A stretch of 64,000 nt of DNA, taken from assembly GCA_025201765.1 (NCBI GenBank), contig MU623471.1, forward strand, positions 35,867-99,866, written 5' to 3'. Position numbers and translations under genes: made by a program. Shown one piece after another: positions 24,369 to 36,004 of this stretch. Under the pieces are notes generated by a model. It had not been told where the DNA came from. It did not search any database and saw only the letters and a program-made list of their open reading frames with translations. How positions within the stretch are numbered: the stretch's first letter is position 1; the number at the start of each line of letters is the position of its first letter. This stretch comes from Daldinia sp. FL1419. Lineage: Eukaryota; Ascomycota; Sordariomycetes; Xylariales; Hypoxylaceae.

Positions 24369-26303
24369 CTAATACCATACCCTTGGTACTTATTTGAGGC
24401 TGTACAAGGTTTTCTTAAGCTTACAATATTTACCTGTTCTATTATTGAATTTAGGGGGTTATTTAATATATATATCTTTATTAATATTCTTGTATAAGAA
24501 TGTTATAATTATGTCCATTTGTTTAACTTCTAAATCCAAAACAGTTATTATAATGAAGATTATCTTATAATTCATAGGTTTAATAATTAAAATAAAGGTA
24601 TTGGTATAATTTAACCTTTTAATTTATTCAAAGCCTTATATAACCCATCTAACTTTATACTGGATAATCTCCCTATTAGGATCCCTTTTTATTTTATAAA
24701 CCTATTTACCTGAAAATAATTTTTATTTTGTTAATAGGTTGCAGAATTCCTACATATAATTATCCACTAATAATTGATATTTAATACCTATAGCTTTACA
24801 CTACTTAAGCCACCTAAGGTTATATTTGGCCTTTTAGTATAATTTGGATTCAAATTTTATAGTAATGATTATAACATTAACTAGGTATATGGTATATATA
24901 AAAGTTAGGTTTACCTTAAATTGGTACTTATATAATAATAATTGTAATATTATTTATTTAAACTCATATTTAGGGGGTTCCCGTAGGAAGCTACTTATAT
25001 ATAATTTAAAAGGTTGCTTTTATGTAAGTATACCTAGTTATATGTTTGATCCTCTTGAAGGCATAGGATTCTCTGATTAATTATTTTGTGGTATATTATT
25101 AGGTTCTTTAGATATAGGTGGTAAATTAAAGCCTATTTAATTTAGAATTAATTTTAGTATAAGTTAATTCTTAGGTAACTCCCAAATAATATTATTATTT
25201 CATATACATATATATGGCAGTAGTAATAATGTTAACTTAGATCTTATACATTTTCCTAGGGTTATAAATTTATTTATTAATATATATAAATATTTTTTTT
25301 TAAATATTATATTATTAACATTAATTACCTTATTTTTATTCATTAAAAATATTTTGTAAATATATATGTTATTACTTGTGTAGCTTAATATTTTATAAAT
25401 TATAATTTTCTTTTAGAATATGTTAACTTTCTGATCTTTTAGGTAGTATCCATCTAAACCTGGGGTAACCATATATACTAAATTTGGTACATCTTTATAC
25501 CAAGCCTTATATAAGGTTTTATTCAAGGCATTATAAAATAATTTATTTATAATATATAAGACTATCTATATAATGATTAGCCAGTATTTATTTAGTACCC
25601 TATTCTTTCTGGCTTATATAAAAATAATCCTTATCTTAGTTTTGAGTTTGTTAATAATGCTTTTAGCAAAGTTCCCTAATTAAAATTGCCCTATAATTGT
25701 ATATTTAATTGCTATATCCTTTTATTAATAAAAACATTTAAATTTATTATTGGTATATGTACCTAAAATATTTAGGGTAATTATATAATATTATCATTTA
25801 AATTTCTCCCATTTTTCAAAGAAATCCCTAAAGGCCTATAATTAGTTTTTTGGGCTTTTAAGCAGAATAGCTTAGGTTATATATAAAAAATTATAAATTA
25901 TTATTAACCAACCTTTATAATCATTAATGCTTTGGATATTTATGGATATATTGGCTTTATTTAGATATAATGATTTTAATTTATAAGTATCTTTCTTTAA
26001 AGATCTTTTATAAGATATTTTGTTTATTCTATTTTTTATATAGGTTTTATATAAATAATGTTTTTTTAAAGGTTTTATACTTATAAATATTCTTATTAGT
26101 TTTTTAAGGTTTTAATTATTAAAATATCTTAATCTTTTATATTACATTTTGAATAAAGGGTTAGATATAGAGTAGAAATGAAGAGCCATATTAAGGCCTG
26201 TTATATTAAAGTGGTTATCCTTTTAATTAATTATGTACAAGCCGCTTATTTCAATTATAATTAAAAATATCTTTTTACCCTTAATTTCATAAGTTAAGTT
26301 TTA

Positions 26304-26594
26304 TTAAAATAGGAATTTAGTATCCTTATGGGTTAGCTGTGATACTAAAATAAGGTTGTAGGTTAGGCTAGGGCAGTATATAATATTTAAGATTTTAATT
26401 ATTTTGAGATTCCTGTTTATAATGATTTTGATTGCTGTAGTACCTTGGAATTTAAGCATAATGGTTTTTTTATTGATGCTATAGATATGCAGTCCCTTAT
26501 ATAGGTGTAAATTAATGAATAATATTTTGTTGCAGTAGCTGGTTTGATTATAACTATTATTAATTATGATTACCTTTTTAAGTTTAATTACCAA
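26304..26594 (-). pseudogene. Copia-1 protease/pre-integrase fragment
   Basis: The end of this frame reads NIIYCPSLTYNLILVSQLTH, the conserved segment between the protease and integrase domains of Ty1/copia polyproteins (commonly written as NVLYVP..NLLSVSQL). It is upstream of the reverse transcriptase fragment on the same strand. Confidence 0.8.
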
Positions 26595-28806
26595 TTCTTC
26601 AATTTTAAGTTTATTTATAATTATAAATCTTAAGGCTTTTAATACCCCTATTGTGGATGAGTTGGTAGGTATATAATTTAATACAGGGGTAACTGTAAAA
26701 ATTAATAATTTTGTTGGTATACCTTACATTTGGTTACCTTGTACCTCATCCAGTATATTATATTTTGGCTTCCCAGATAGGTATCCCCAAAAAAGTCTAG
26801 ACAAGATACTCAACTTTAATGGATTTATTAATGTTTTAATTACAGTATTACTAAATACTATAAATATTGTAATGGCTATAAGCTCTGGTACGTTCTAAGA
26901 ATCCTTATAAATTAATGTTACAATAATAAATTTTCTTTTTTTTCCTTTAGCCTTTTTAGGCTTATCTTTTATGCTGCCTTACCAACCTTATAATTATAAT
27001 TCTAGGTATTCCTAAAAGCATTTGGTAGGATTATGGGTTATAATATAGTACCCTATAATTACATAATGAATATATATAGGACCTAATCTTTTTTTACATT
27101 TTTTACCTTTATTAAAATAATTGATTAGAATTATCTTATTATCCCTATTTCTAAATTTTTAGATTTATTTTTCTTATTGAACTAATTTAACAACATTATT
27201 AATATTAATAATAATTTTAATAATTTAATCAATATTATCTTATAAAGGAATAATATTATAACTTTAAAAAAATGTAATAAAGAATATATTATAATTACTT
27301 CCCAAAATATTAAAGAATTTTTTAAATAAATAAGGTTCACTAATTATATAAATTTAATCTAATTCCTTAAAATTGGTCTAAAATTATTATAACTTTAATA
27401 ATAATATTATAACCAACCTTTTAAAACTTAATGAAATAATATTTTATTTAAATATTAAATTTTAAAATACTACACTCCCTTATAATTTATATTCCTTCTC
27501 AAAGGCTTTCCAAAGTTTAACTACAATATTCTTACTAATTACCATATTTTTAAGATTTTTTCCCAAATGGTACCTTATGCACCCACATGCTTTATCCTAT
27601 TAATCTTACCAAAACCTAATTTCCTTATATTATTTAATTAATAAAAGATTTTTAAAGGTTCCTCCCACTTCCACCATCAGAATTATTTCATTAATATTTC
27701 CTAAAAATATCCTTCTATACCTTTACATTATTAAATAATTAGGTATATTCTTTTTAAACACTAATTATTCATTTATTAATTTTAGTTTAATAATGTTATT
27801 CAAGGCTATAATACCCATCTTTATTTTTAAAACCATTGATAAAATATTAAAAAAGATCTTATAATATTTTAAAAATTTTTGTTAATTTATCTCAATAAAA
27901 CTACTTTATTGCTACAATTAATAGATTAAACAGTTCAGATATCCGATCTAATATAATTACAAAATATGTAACTCAGCTTGGAACTGTTATTAAATTAATG
28001 CCTAAATTTTCATTTAATAAATCTGGGGTAGGTACTCCGGATAAGATATTAAAATATTATAATAAATTTTGTGGGATAATAACTTCAAAACCAAAATAAT
28101 CCATATTTAGGTTGTTTGAGAAAGATATTAATAATACATTACCAATATTTAATAAAAGTAATTCTAATGATATTATTAGTGATAAATAATTAAAGTTTTT
28201 AAAATAATTATCTTCTATAAAATCTTCAATTTACAATTACTTTAACTTTTAAATTAAATATAAAAAATTATTTTTATTTAAATACTTAAGAAATAATATT
28301 TTTTATAATGATTATTCCCTTAAATTATATTTTACTATTATTTTATTTATTTATTTTATAATGTTATTTTTAAAATATATTATTTAGGTAATTAAATAAT
28401 AATTTATAATATTATTAGAATTACTATTTCATATTTTAAAAACTTTAATAATATTATAGTATATATTTTAAAATAATAAGGCAAAATTTAAAATTATTAT
28501 TAATTAATATATACCTTAATATAATAATAATTCTATAAAAGATTAAATTAATATTTTAATGTTAAGGATAATTATAAAAAATAAAAAATTCTCCATTATA
28601 ACTCTCAGCCTTCAACGCTTCTCAAATTTCAACATTTTAAAATTCCCTTTTATCTTTATTTTTTTACTCTTTTTATTTAAATGTATAATAGAAGTCATTA
28701 TAATTTAAATTAGATATATCTTATAAATAAAATATTGAATATAGAGTTAAATAATGTATTTAATTAAGATAAATTAATTTTTAATTAAGCTTCCAAATTT
28801 ATAACC

Positions 28807-28949
28807 TATTAAAATAAAATACATATATAAAGTAAATTATTTGTATTATTAAATCTATCTTAAAGAATAAATGGATATATTTATAATATATAAAATCACA
28901 GATATGGGGCGTATTATATCCTTGTATATCAGCCACACACATTCCAACA
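28807..28949 (-). repeat. Copia-1 5' LTR
   Basis: 143 bp, the same length as its partner. It ends ACATTCCAACA on the + strand and is followed by the target duplication GTAAA. It is more heavily transition-mutated at its left end than the partner LTR. Confidence 0.9.
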
Positions 28950-28954
28950 GTAAA

Positions 28955-28998
28955 GGGAAGATTTTCCCAACCTAATTTTGAGGCTTACTAATCCAACA
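28955..28998. repeat. Copia-2-type LTR end next to island 2
   Basis: The last 27 bp (28972-28998) are identical to the inverse of 47686-47712, the LTR end in the right arm of island 3, and close to the LTR end at 54220-54246. The LTR was interrupted by copia-1. It forms the left border of island 2. Confidence 0.75.
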
Positions 28999-29192
28999 AA
29001 TCCTGATATCAACGAAAATAAGGAAATAATACAACCCACTTTTACCCCTTTTTATTCACCGCTAAACCTATAATACCGCCTATCTTTCATAATACCTACC
29101 AATTAACCCTATGAAGAAAAGCCACCAAAAACTCTGGATATTACAGCCCCCCCCCCCCCCAAAAAAAACAAACTATTAATAACCTCTTAAAG
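28999..29192. other. 3' flank of the DUF3716-like gene
   Basis: Balanced to mildly AT-rich sequence without a gene. A run of 14 C followed by 8 A lies at 29147-29168, 24 bp beyond the stop codon. Confidence 0.5.
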
Positions 29193-30266
29193 CTAACGAA
29201 CGCGCACAATACCTTTCTTTATATCTTGTTTTATCCGTTTTATCGTATTACCTAACTTTTCAAGTTCCTGCTCAACGGTGTCAAGCCTATAAATTAATGA
29301 CGAGGCGCTATCGTCACTAACCGATTCAGACCGGGACGGTGTCGGTCTACCCCCTAACGTAGTGGTGGAGACACCCCCTATTCTACTGCGTTTGGATGAG
29401 GCTGTAATACATTAGTTTATTTTTCGGCAGTGATCGCCGGAGATCAGTGAGAAAAACACATACTAGGTCGGTGTGAGCATTTGCTGCCGCCGCTGTTGTA
29501 ATGGCAGGAAGTACAGGCCCCATTGAGACGACCGGGGACGACAATACAACAGCGAAAGGTGCCGTTATTCTTTGCGCAGTACGAACATGCCATATTTGGC
29601 GGGAGAACGATTCCGACCATGGACCCATAAACAGCTGAACATGGTGAACATTCACGATCAGTATTGTACAGATAGAGGTATAAAAGGGGATAAAATTACC
29701 TTCGTGATTGCTAACAGGGGTAGCATTTAGTTGCAAGTCACGGAGATGATTTCTTTGGTCTTTATAAAAAGACCGAAGAGGTAAACACCATTTAATGGTA
29801 AGCTATGAATCCTGTTAGTACTTGAAACAACGTGATCAAAAGCGAAAATAATGGAACGTACATTAGGGTCGTCCATCATACTAGCGACGATATTGCTAAC
29901 ACGCATCTTTCGAATCCGATTGAGACACCAAGCCGTATAAAGCTGACAATTGGCGTCAGTCTCGGGGTCAGGGGACATTTTCTCGGGTACATCATTAAGC
30001 TCAAAGACCAAATTGTACTTAGGGGGGAAGTACGGTTTATTGTGAGGGTCTTGGTCGAGAGTAGATACAAGGTCCCAGTTGAGACCGCCAGTTGCCGATG
30101 GAGCACTTTCTAAGACGTGAACATCCTCATCTTCACTTTCATCTGTAACACGACGCGTACGCTTTCTGGTCCTGGTGGAAGATGTCGCAGGCGACGTTGG
30201 GGTGCTTGCCTCCCTGGCAGCGTGCTTATACCCTGAGATTTGACCGGAACAAGTGGTGCGAGCCAT
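29193..30266 (-). CDS. DUF3716-like cysteine-motif protein, 3 exons, one apparent frameshift
   Basis: I infer exons 30266-29700, 29634-29464 and 29401-29193 on the minus strand, with GT..AG introns of 65 and 62 nt. The product, about 310 aa, has a basic RTRKRTRR stretch (residues 32-39, a possible nuclear signal), an acidic DESEDEDV stretch, and a central region ending HSLPLNGVYLFGLF. Exon 2 encodes VLPPNMACSYCAKNNG and then PGRLNGACTSCHYNSGG, a C-x2-C ... C-x2-C layout like the fungal domain of unknown function DUF3716. Exon 3 ends in a predicted coiled coil (LDTVEQELEKLGNTIKRIKQ). The frame before about 29770 and the frame leading into the splice site at 29700 differ by one base, across an A5 run at 29766-29770. 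This is either a single-base deletion that breaks the gene or a homopolymer error. The function is unknown. Confidence 0.72.
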
Positions 30267-30540
30267 TATAAAGCACTGATCGGGATCAAAAGAAACCTAA
30301 ACTTAGTGATACCTGTAGATAAAGAGAGAGAAAATGATAAGTGTGTTGATTCTTGGAGAATTCTAAGTTGGGGAGGCTCCCCAGAGAGGTTTTTATACTT
30401 CTACATAGTGTCTCGCACCTTCCATTTCTTCGTACCTGCATCAGTTGTAAGACTACGCCTAGGCACGTGACATATAATATGAGGTTTATGGTTCCCATGA
30501 ACCTTCAAGAAGTCTTACCTATAATAAATCAATTGCAACC
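30267..30540. other. 5' flank of the DUF3716-like gene
   Basis: Balanced-composition sequence that should contain the promoter. Open frames on both strands here (30240-30562) lack any recognisable feature and overlap one another. The island fades into AT-rich sequence near 30540. Confidence 0.5.
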
Positions 30541-30719
30541 ACTATTAAATATAAAATATTAATAAAGATAAATTTATTAGAATGTAATCTATATAGATAT
30601 GAATTTAATTTAGTACATAATGAATATATATTAAGAAACGACATTAATAATAATTGAAATGGATTTGATTATAATATAAAATAAAATTATTCTTCTATTT
30701 TTAATTAAATTCCTTTTTC
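30541..30719. other. AT-rich spacer
   Basis: I see nothing in this stretch beyond A/T-rich sequence; no repeat family or gene is recognised. Confidence 0.4.
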
Positions 30720-30960
30720 AATTATTTTTAAAATTAAATCCAGGACGAAGCCGGTAGCCAAAAGTGTAATTTAATTCCAATAGGAAGCGGACGAAGTCCG
30801 GGTATCAAATAAGTGTAATTTATTTAAATTATTTTTAATAGATTTAATAGATTTAATAGATTTAATAGATTTAATAGATTTAATAGATTTAACTTGATTT
30901 AAATAAGTTTTTAAATTATTATATCTTATGTTTTTAATTAAATTTCTTTTTTAATTATTT
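30720..30960 (+). repeat. Family C end unit with two GAA-loop hairpins and a 9-bp tandem repeat
   Basis: It contains CCAGGACGAAGCCGG, then CGGACGAAGTCCGGG, then a 9-bp tandem repeat of TTTAATAGA at 30833-30893. The same block forms both outer ends of the inverted repeat at 39535-41009. Confidence 0.8.
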
Positions 30961-32164
30961 TTATAATTGAGTCACCCCAATTACATAAGTTTTTTTTTCT
31001 TTTAAGGGGGGGGGGTTTACAGATGGCTGTAACGTAATTACATAATTGAATAATGTAATTACGTAATTGAAGTTGCAAGACTTTATTAGCCTCCATAGAA
31101 CCAACCCTTCTAAGGTTTCCACAGGTTTTTTGATATGTAAATAAGCCCTCAAAAGTTGTTTTCTCATCTGATCAGCTCAAGTTCTCAAGCATGGAATCAT
31201 CAGTTTTTCCATAGCAATGAGTTGGGGTGACAGGGCCAGGACGAAGTCCGCCAATCTAACCCTTCTAAGTAAGGTTTCCACAGGCTTTTTGATACGTAAA
31301 TAAGCCCTTAGAAGTTGTTTTCCTATCTGATCAGCTCAAGTTAGGATACACCCGATCATCAGTTTTTCCATAGAGATTCGTACGATGAAGTGCAGGGCAT
31401 ATCCTGCCAGAGCTATTAGAGCTCCTGTTCAACATAAATAAACCTCCACAAGTTGTTTTCCTGTCTGATCAGCTTAAAAGCACCAAATCATCAGTTTTCC
31501 ATAGAGCTTCGTACGATAAAAATGTAGGGTTAGGGCATATCCTGCAGGAGCTCCTATTCAATTAGAACTTATGTTTAACATAAATAGGCCCTCAGAAGTT
31601 GTTTTCTTGTCTGATCAGCTCAAGTTCTCAAGCATAGAATTGTTAATTTTTAAAACCATAGAATTTCGTACTATCAAAGTGTAGGGCATGTCCTGCGGGA
31701 GCTCCTGTTCAATTATAGCTCCTGTTCAATTAGAGCTCCTGTTCAATTAGAGCTCTTGTTCAATTAGAGCTCTTGTTCAACATAAATAAACCTCCAAAAG
31801 TTGTTTTCCTGTCTGATCAGCTCAAGCTCTCAAGCATAGAATCGTCAGTTTTCCATAGAGATTTGTACGATAAAACTGCAGGGCATATCCTGCAGGAGCT
31901 ATTAGAGCTCATATTTAACATAAATAAGCCCTTAGTAGTTGTTTTCCTGTCTGATCAGCTCAATTTCTCAAGGATAGAATCGTCAATTTTTCCATAGAGA
32001 TTTGTACGATAGAAGTGTAGGGTTAGGGCATACCTTGCAAGAGCTATTAGAGCTTAAATTCAACATAAATAAGTTGTTTTCCTATCTGATCAGGTCAAAT
32101 TCTTACTAATGAAAAGGATGCACCCAATCATAAATGTTTTCTTAAACTTTAAATTTTTAGTATG
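30961..32164 (+). repeat. K block and tandem cluster of B-type units
   Basis: The first part is the K block (GAGTCACCCCAATTACATAAG and a poly-T/poly-G junction). From about 31080 there follow seven head-to-tail units of roughly 140-170 bp. Each carries AAGTTGTTTTCCTGTCTGATC, then a CATAGAATCGTCAGTTTTTC segment, then CGTACGAT, then GGGCATATCCTGCAGGAGCT. They are much less RIP-altered than other B sequences. No gene is credible here; the short open frames run through repeat units. Confidence 0.75.
31700..31779 (+). repeat. Minisatellite of 17-bp units
   Basis: About five copies of GAGCTCCTGTTCAATTA, with C-to-T variation in the later ones (GAGCTCTTGTTCAATTA). It is an expansion of the B-type LTR 3' end. 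Confidence 0.85.
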
Positions 32165-32403
32165 TTTTTTTTTACCCCTTATCAACTTATCAACCACTTT
32201 ATCAGCTCTTATCAGTTCTTATCAGCTTATCAATTATTATCAATTTCTTATCAATTTCTTATCAATTTCTTATCAATTACTTATCAATTACTTATCAATT
32301 TCTTATCAATTTCTTATCAATTTTACATAGTAATTTATTGGAAAGTTTCAGTATAATACACCGGACTTCGTCCTGGATAATATACCGGACTTCGTCCTGG
32401 ATA
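32165..32403 (+). repeat. Family C: TTATCAATTTC tandem and double GAA-loop hairpin
   Basis: Short tandem units of TTATCAATTTC and TTATCAATTAC run from about 32170 to 32327. They are followed by two copies of CCGGACTTCGTCCTGG (32361 and 32383 regions), the inverse of CCAGGACGAAGTCCGG. Open frames here are tandem-repeat artefacts. Confidence 0.8.
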
Positions 32404-32405
32404 AT

Positions 32406-32437
32406 TACGTATTCTGATCGTACGATCAGAATACGTA
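32406..32437. repeat. Perfect 32-bp palindrome
   Basis: The left half is TACGTATTCTGATCGT and the right half is its exact reverse complement. No spacer is present; the centre is TCGTACGA. It lies directly after the double hairpin of family C. Confidence 0.92.
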
Positions 32438-33686
32438 CTTATCTTTCTACAATCACTTTTTACTGAATTGATCTGAATACCCTCATTTTATTATTATATG
32501 TAATGGTACCTTGTCCATCCAACATATTAATATAATATATATTAAAGGTAAACCAATCCTCTATACTATTAACAAAGTTATATCATTCCAAATAACAAAG
32601 TTCCTTAAGGACATAATAATAAAATATACATGAAATATATTAAAAATAATATGGATGAATAATTATTTTAGACCATCTAACAATTTAATATTCAATATTA
32701 ATATTAATTTTATAATTAATAAGTTTATTTCAAATACAAAAATATTATCAATATTTATTAAAAAAATGCCTATTAAAATATATAATTCAATTAGAAAAAT
32801 TAAATAATATTATAAATTATTATAATAAACATATAAAATAATATTAAAAGATTTTTAAAATACTTAAACCAATATCTATTACATTTTACAAATAATTATA
32901 AAAATTATTAATAATATAATAAAATTAAATGATTTAATACTAATATTACTTATATTTGAAGTATATTCAAAGCTAACAGATAACTCACTACCTTCTCCTT
33001 TTATTATTGCTTAAACTACAACTATTAATAAGGTAATAAATAAAATTCACAAATTTAAAATTAAATAATAAATTAACAGTACTCTAAATATAAAAAATAG
33101 ATCAAATATATTAAATACATTAAGCCTATCTTTTTAATCTGAAATACGTATCTATTATGAGAACAATAGCTGGATCAACCCTTACAAACTAATTATTCAA
33201 AATAATAAAACTTATATTATTAAAATAAACAAAAGATCAATTAATTTTAAAATTATAATTATAAAACTATATCTTTATAATAAATCCACCCATATTTTAA
33301 ATCTTATAAATAAAGATTTTAATTATAAATATAATAATAATAATAAATATATTCTTAAGATTAAAGTACCTATAGCAAAATAATTATAAGAATAACCTCC
33401 TGGAAATAGGAATAGACCCTAACCAACAAACTCTTACAATATAATTTACCTATCTTTTAAAAAAATAATTAATACAAAACTATTATTATAATTATATTAA
33501 AAAAGGAAGATTACCATCTCAAACTAATTATTTAAAATAATGGATATATAGGAAATCAAAGGACTTATCAGATAAGAAATATTTTTATTTAAGAAATACA
33601 ACAAGAAAAAACATAGGAATATTCAACTATTCAAATCATAAATTATTTATAAATTTAAAAGAAAAAATATTAATATTTTATTTATT
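32438..33686. other. Degraded AT-rich sequence, probably old transposon
   Basis: The start (32462-32524) shares a block with 37677-37742, reading GAATTGATCTGAATAC and GTAATGGTACCTTGTCCATC, which ends CCATCCAACA. The rest is poor in G on the + strand and has no open frame. I cannot assign it to a family. Confidence 0.5.
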
Positions 33687-34083
33687 TATTTATTTATTAT
33701 TACCCCGATTTACCTAGAATATATTATAAGTATCCGGTCCATCTTTTAATATTTGTTCCAGATAGGAACCGTATTCCAGAGAAAACCTACCCACTACCTA
33801 TTTAATCAAACTATATTATTATAACTTTAATTTTACTTCATATTCTTATTAAAATTTATCTTTTAATAGAAATAATTAAACTTTAATATAAAAAAATATT
33901 TTATATATTATAATATCCAAATTTTATGAAGTGGTGTGGCGGCGGCCCAGGTATGGGGCAATAATAAGGGCTAAAATAACTTCATTATTTTCTTTAATAA
34001 ATAACGAAAATATTGTTATATTATAAAGAGGTTGTTCTGGGGGAGGGCCGGGATATATGCGGTCTGTACAGGGTATAAATAAA
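33687..34083 (-). mobile_element. LINE 3' end, inverted copy
   Basis: It starts with a TTTATTTATTTA tail followed by CTACCCCGATTTACC and matches the LINE 3' region at 12373-12854 in reverse. It is truncated near 34083 at GTCTGTACAGGGTATAAAT. Confidence 0.8.
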
Positions 34084-35340
34084 AAAAATATTAATAAATC
34101 ATATAAAAGATTATAATTTATTATTTAAAATTATAATAATAAAGAGAAAGAAAAAATATTTATATAATCATCCACAATTTAACACTTTAATTAACAAATT
34201 ATTATTATATTTATTCTATCTTTATAATAATGGGTTAAAAGAATGATTATATGGCTCCATAATATTATATAAGCATATATATAATTAAATATCAACTTAA
34301 ATTGTACCATTATTATTACACCACCTAAAAAACTTAAGGATCATTTTTTTAAAAATATTATAATGGTTGTTATAAAATTATTTTATAATGTAATTAAAAT
34401 TAATATATATTAATAAATAATTTATTTCAAATATTATTGAAAAAAGCTTTTTATAATTATATTAATTTATAACTTATGTCTTTTAATTTTAAAATTATTT
34501 AATTAATTTGATTTAATTAAAATATAAATTAATAATATATTTGAAATATTGGATAGAATATTTGATAAATTAAAAGAGGATAAAATAAAGAAAATTAAAT
34601 TTAAGGTAAAGTTTAAGTTGTATTTTAATAAAGATATTTTATTAATATTTAATAATTATATTATTTTAATTAATAATAATGGTAATATTTTTCTATGTTA
34701 GAAAGAATAAGGTAAGGAAATTATATTAATTTGGAATGGAAAGGATAACATTGTTTAACAATATGTATAGTAATAAGCCTGTGGTATTTGTATTAGTTTT
34801 ATTTATTAATTTGATGTAATGTTTAATATATATAAGGTAATTTAATATAAAGAACTTAGAAAAATTAAAATTAATAAATTTAATAAATGTTTTTAATGGT
34901 AATTAAATAATCTATTATAAAGATTCTAATATATTAAATTAAATTTTATTATAATAAAGATCTTTATATTTATTAATAAATTATTTGTAAATAATAAGGA
35001 TTTTAATTTTTAAATTAATTATAAAATTTTTATTATTAATAAGATTATAATAAATAAATCATTTATTATAATTAGTAATTTAATTCATTAAAATTTTATA
35101 AAATGTAAATAAATTATTTAAAATATTTTAATAAATAAAATTTATATTATAATATATGATATAAATATAATTATTATAATTAAAATAATAATAATGTTTA
35201 TATTTGATAAATTTTAGTTTTTTATAATATTTATAATTGTGTATATTAATTCATTCTTATTTGATAAATGTCTTATTAAATTTGGAATAATAAAAAAGAA
35301 ATGATTAATAATTAATATTATATTACTCTAATAGTCCTAT
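34084..35340. other. AT-rich sequence without recognised content
   Basis: No gene and no named repeat is seen. From about 34440 the + strand is very poor in C, in contrast with the G-poor region 32560-33660, which suggests separate RIP-mutated tracts. Confidence 0.5.
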
Positions 35341-35738
35341 TGAACCAGGGTAGTGTGATTAGGTAATAGGAGCTACCCTGAAGGTCCCTGTTGGCCCCCC
35401 CCTTCTAAGGTTTACACACGTTCTTTTGGATATAAATAGGTCTTCAGGAGTTGTTTTCTTGCCTGATCAGCTCAAGTTCTATATAGTTCTTTAGAGATCG
35501 CCTCCATAGAGCCTTCATACGAGAATATACAGTTTTCAGCCTCCTCCTTGAAGATATCCTCCTATAGTGCGCTACCATTGGCAAGCAGTCACTTATATCA
35601 GTCTCTCTATCCGATCAGCCTATTCCCCTCCTCAGGATATAGTCACCTTGTATCCTCGAGCTCATACAGCCTCTGGCTTGCTATGGGTTAGTTGAAGTAT
35701 AGGGCATATCCTGCAGGAGCTATTAGAGCTCCTGTTCA
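35341..35738 (+). mobile_element. Solo LTR, family B reference copy, CTAT target duplication
   Basis: The element is 398 bp, begins TGAACCAGGGTAGTG and ends GAGCTCCTGTTCA, giving TG...CA ends with a short inverted TGAAC. CTAT occurs directly on both sides (35337-35340 and 35739-35742). GGATATAAATAGG, a good TATA box, lies about 85-100 bp from its start. It has no coding region. Length, ends, TATA box and target duplication fit a solo LTR; a MITE is the alternative. Confidence 0.85.
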
Positions 35739-35742
35739 CTAT

Positions 35743-36004
35743 AAATGGTGAAAAATAAATAATATATAATAGATTTATGGATAAAATAATCTAATTAATA
35801 TAATAATAAAATTTAATATTAATAAAACCTTTATAATATTTATTAATATTAATTATTTTATATTAAAATTATAGGGTTAAATTAAGTAAATTTAAATCAT
35901 GTAAATAATATTAACTATTTTCTTTAATTAATTCAATGATTTAAATGAATGAATAAATATAGTTTTGCGGGATAATCATGGCGTCGGTGACGCTAAAATA
36001 AATA
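35743..36004 (+). other. AT-rich spacer, probably upstream LINE sequence
   Basis: Mostly unrecognised. The end (about 35960-36004) with GCGGGATAATCATGGCGTCG resembles the sequence before 20270 in RIP-altered form, so it likely belongs to the LINE copy that follows. Confidence 0.45.

Larger units (their letters stand above)
22708..28949 (-). mobile_element. Copia-1: complete but degraded Ty1/copia element
   Basis: The element is 6242 bp with two LTRs of exactly 143 bp and a perfect 5-bp duplication GTAAA at 22703-22707 and 28950-28954. Minus-strand fragments are in copia order: a pre-integrase block near 26304-26594 lies upstream of reverse transcriptase near 24114-24368. Frequent stops, and LTR differences that are nearly all transitions, show RIP. 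It is not competent. It sits inside a copia-2-type LTR next to the DUF3716-like gene. Confidence 0.9.

Noticed and set aside
29147..29168. C14-A8 run as a telomere or quadruplex signal
   Set aside because: It is a simple homopolymer junction; similar C/A junctions occur in K-type repeats, and no telomere repeat is present.
30240..30562. Overlapping frames upstream of the DUF3716-like gene
   Set aside because: Both strands are open by chance in a short balanced region; no features or splice-consistent continuation.
31773..32356. Three short plus-strand open frames
   Set aside because: They run through tandem B-type units and TTATCAATT tandem units and change frame with unit boundaries.
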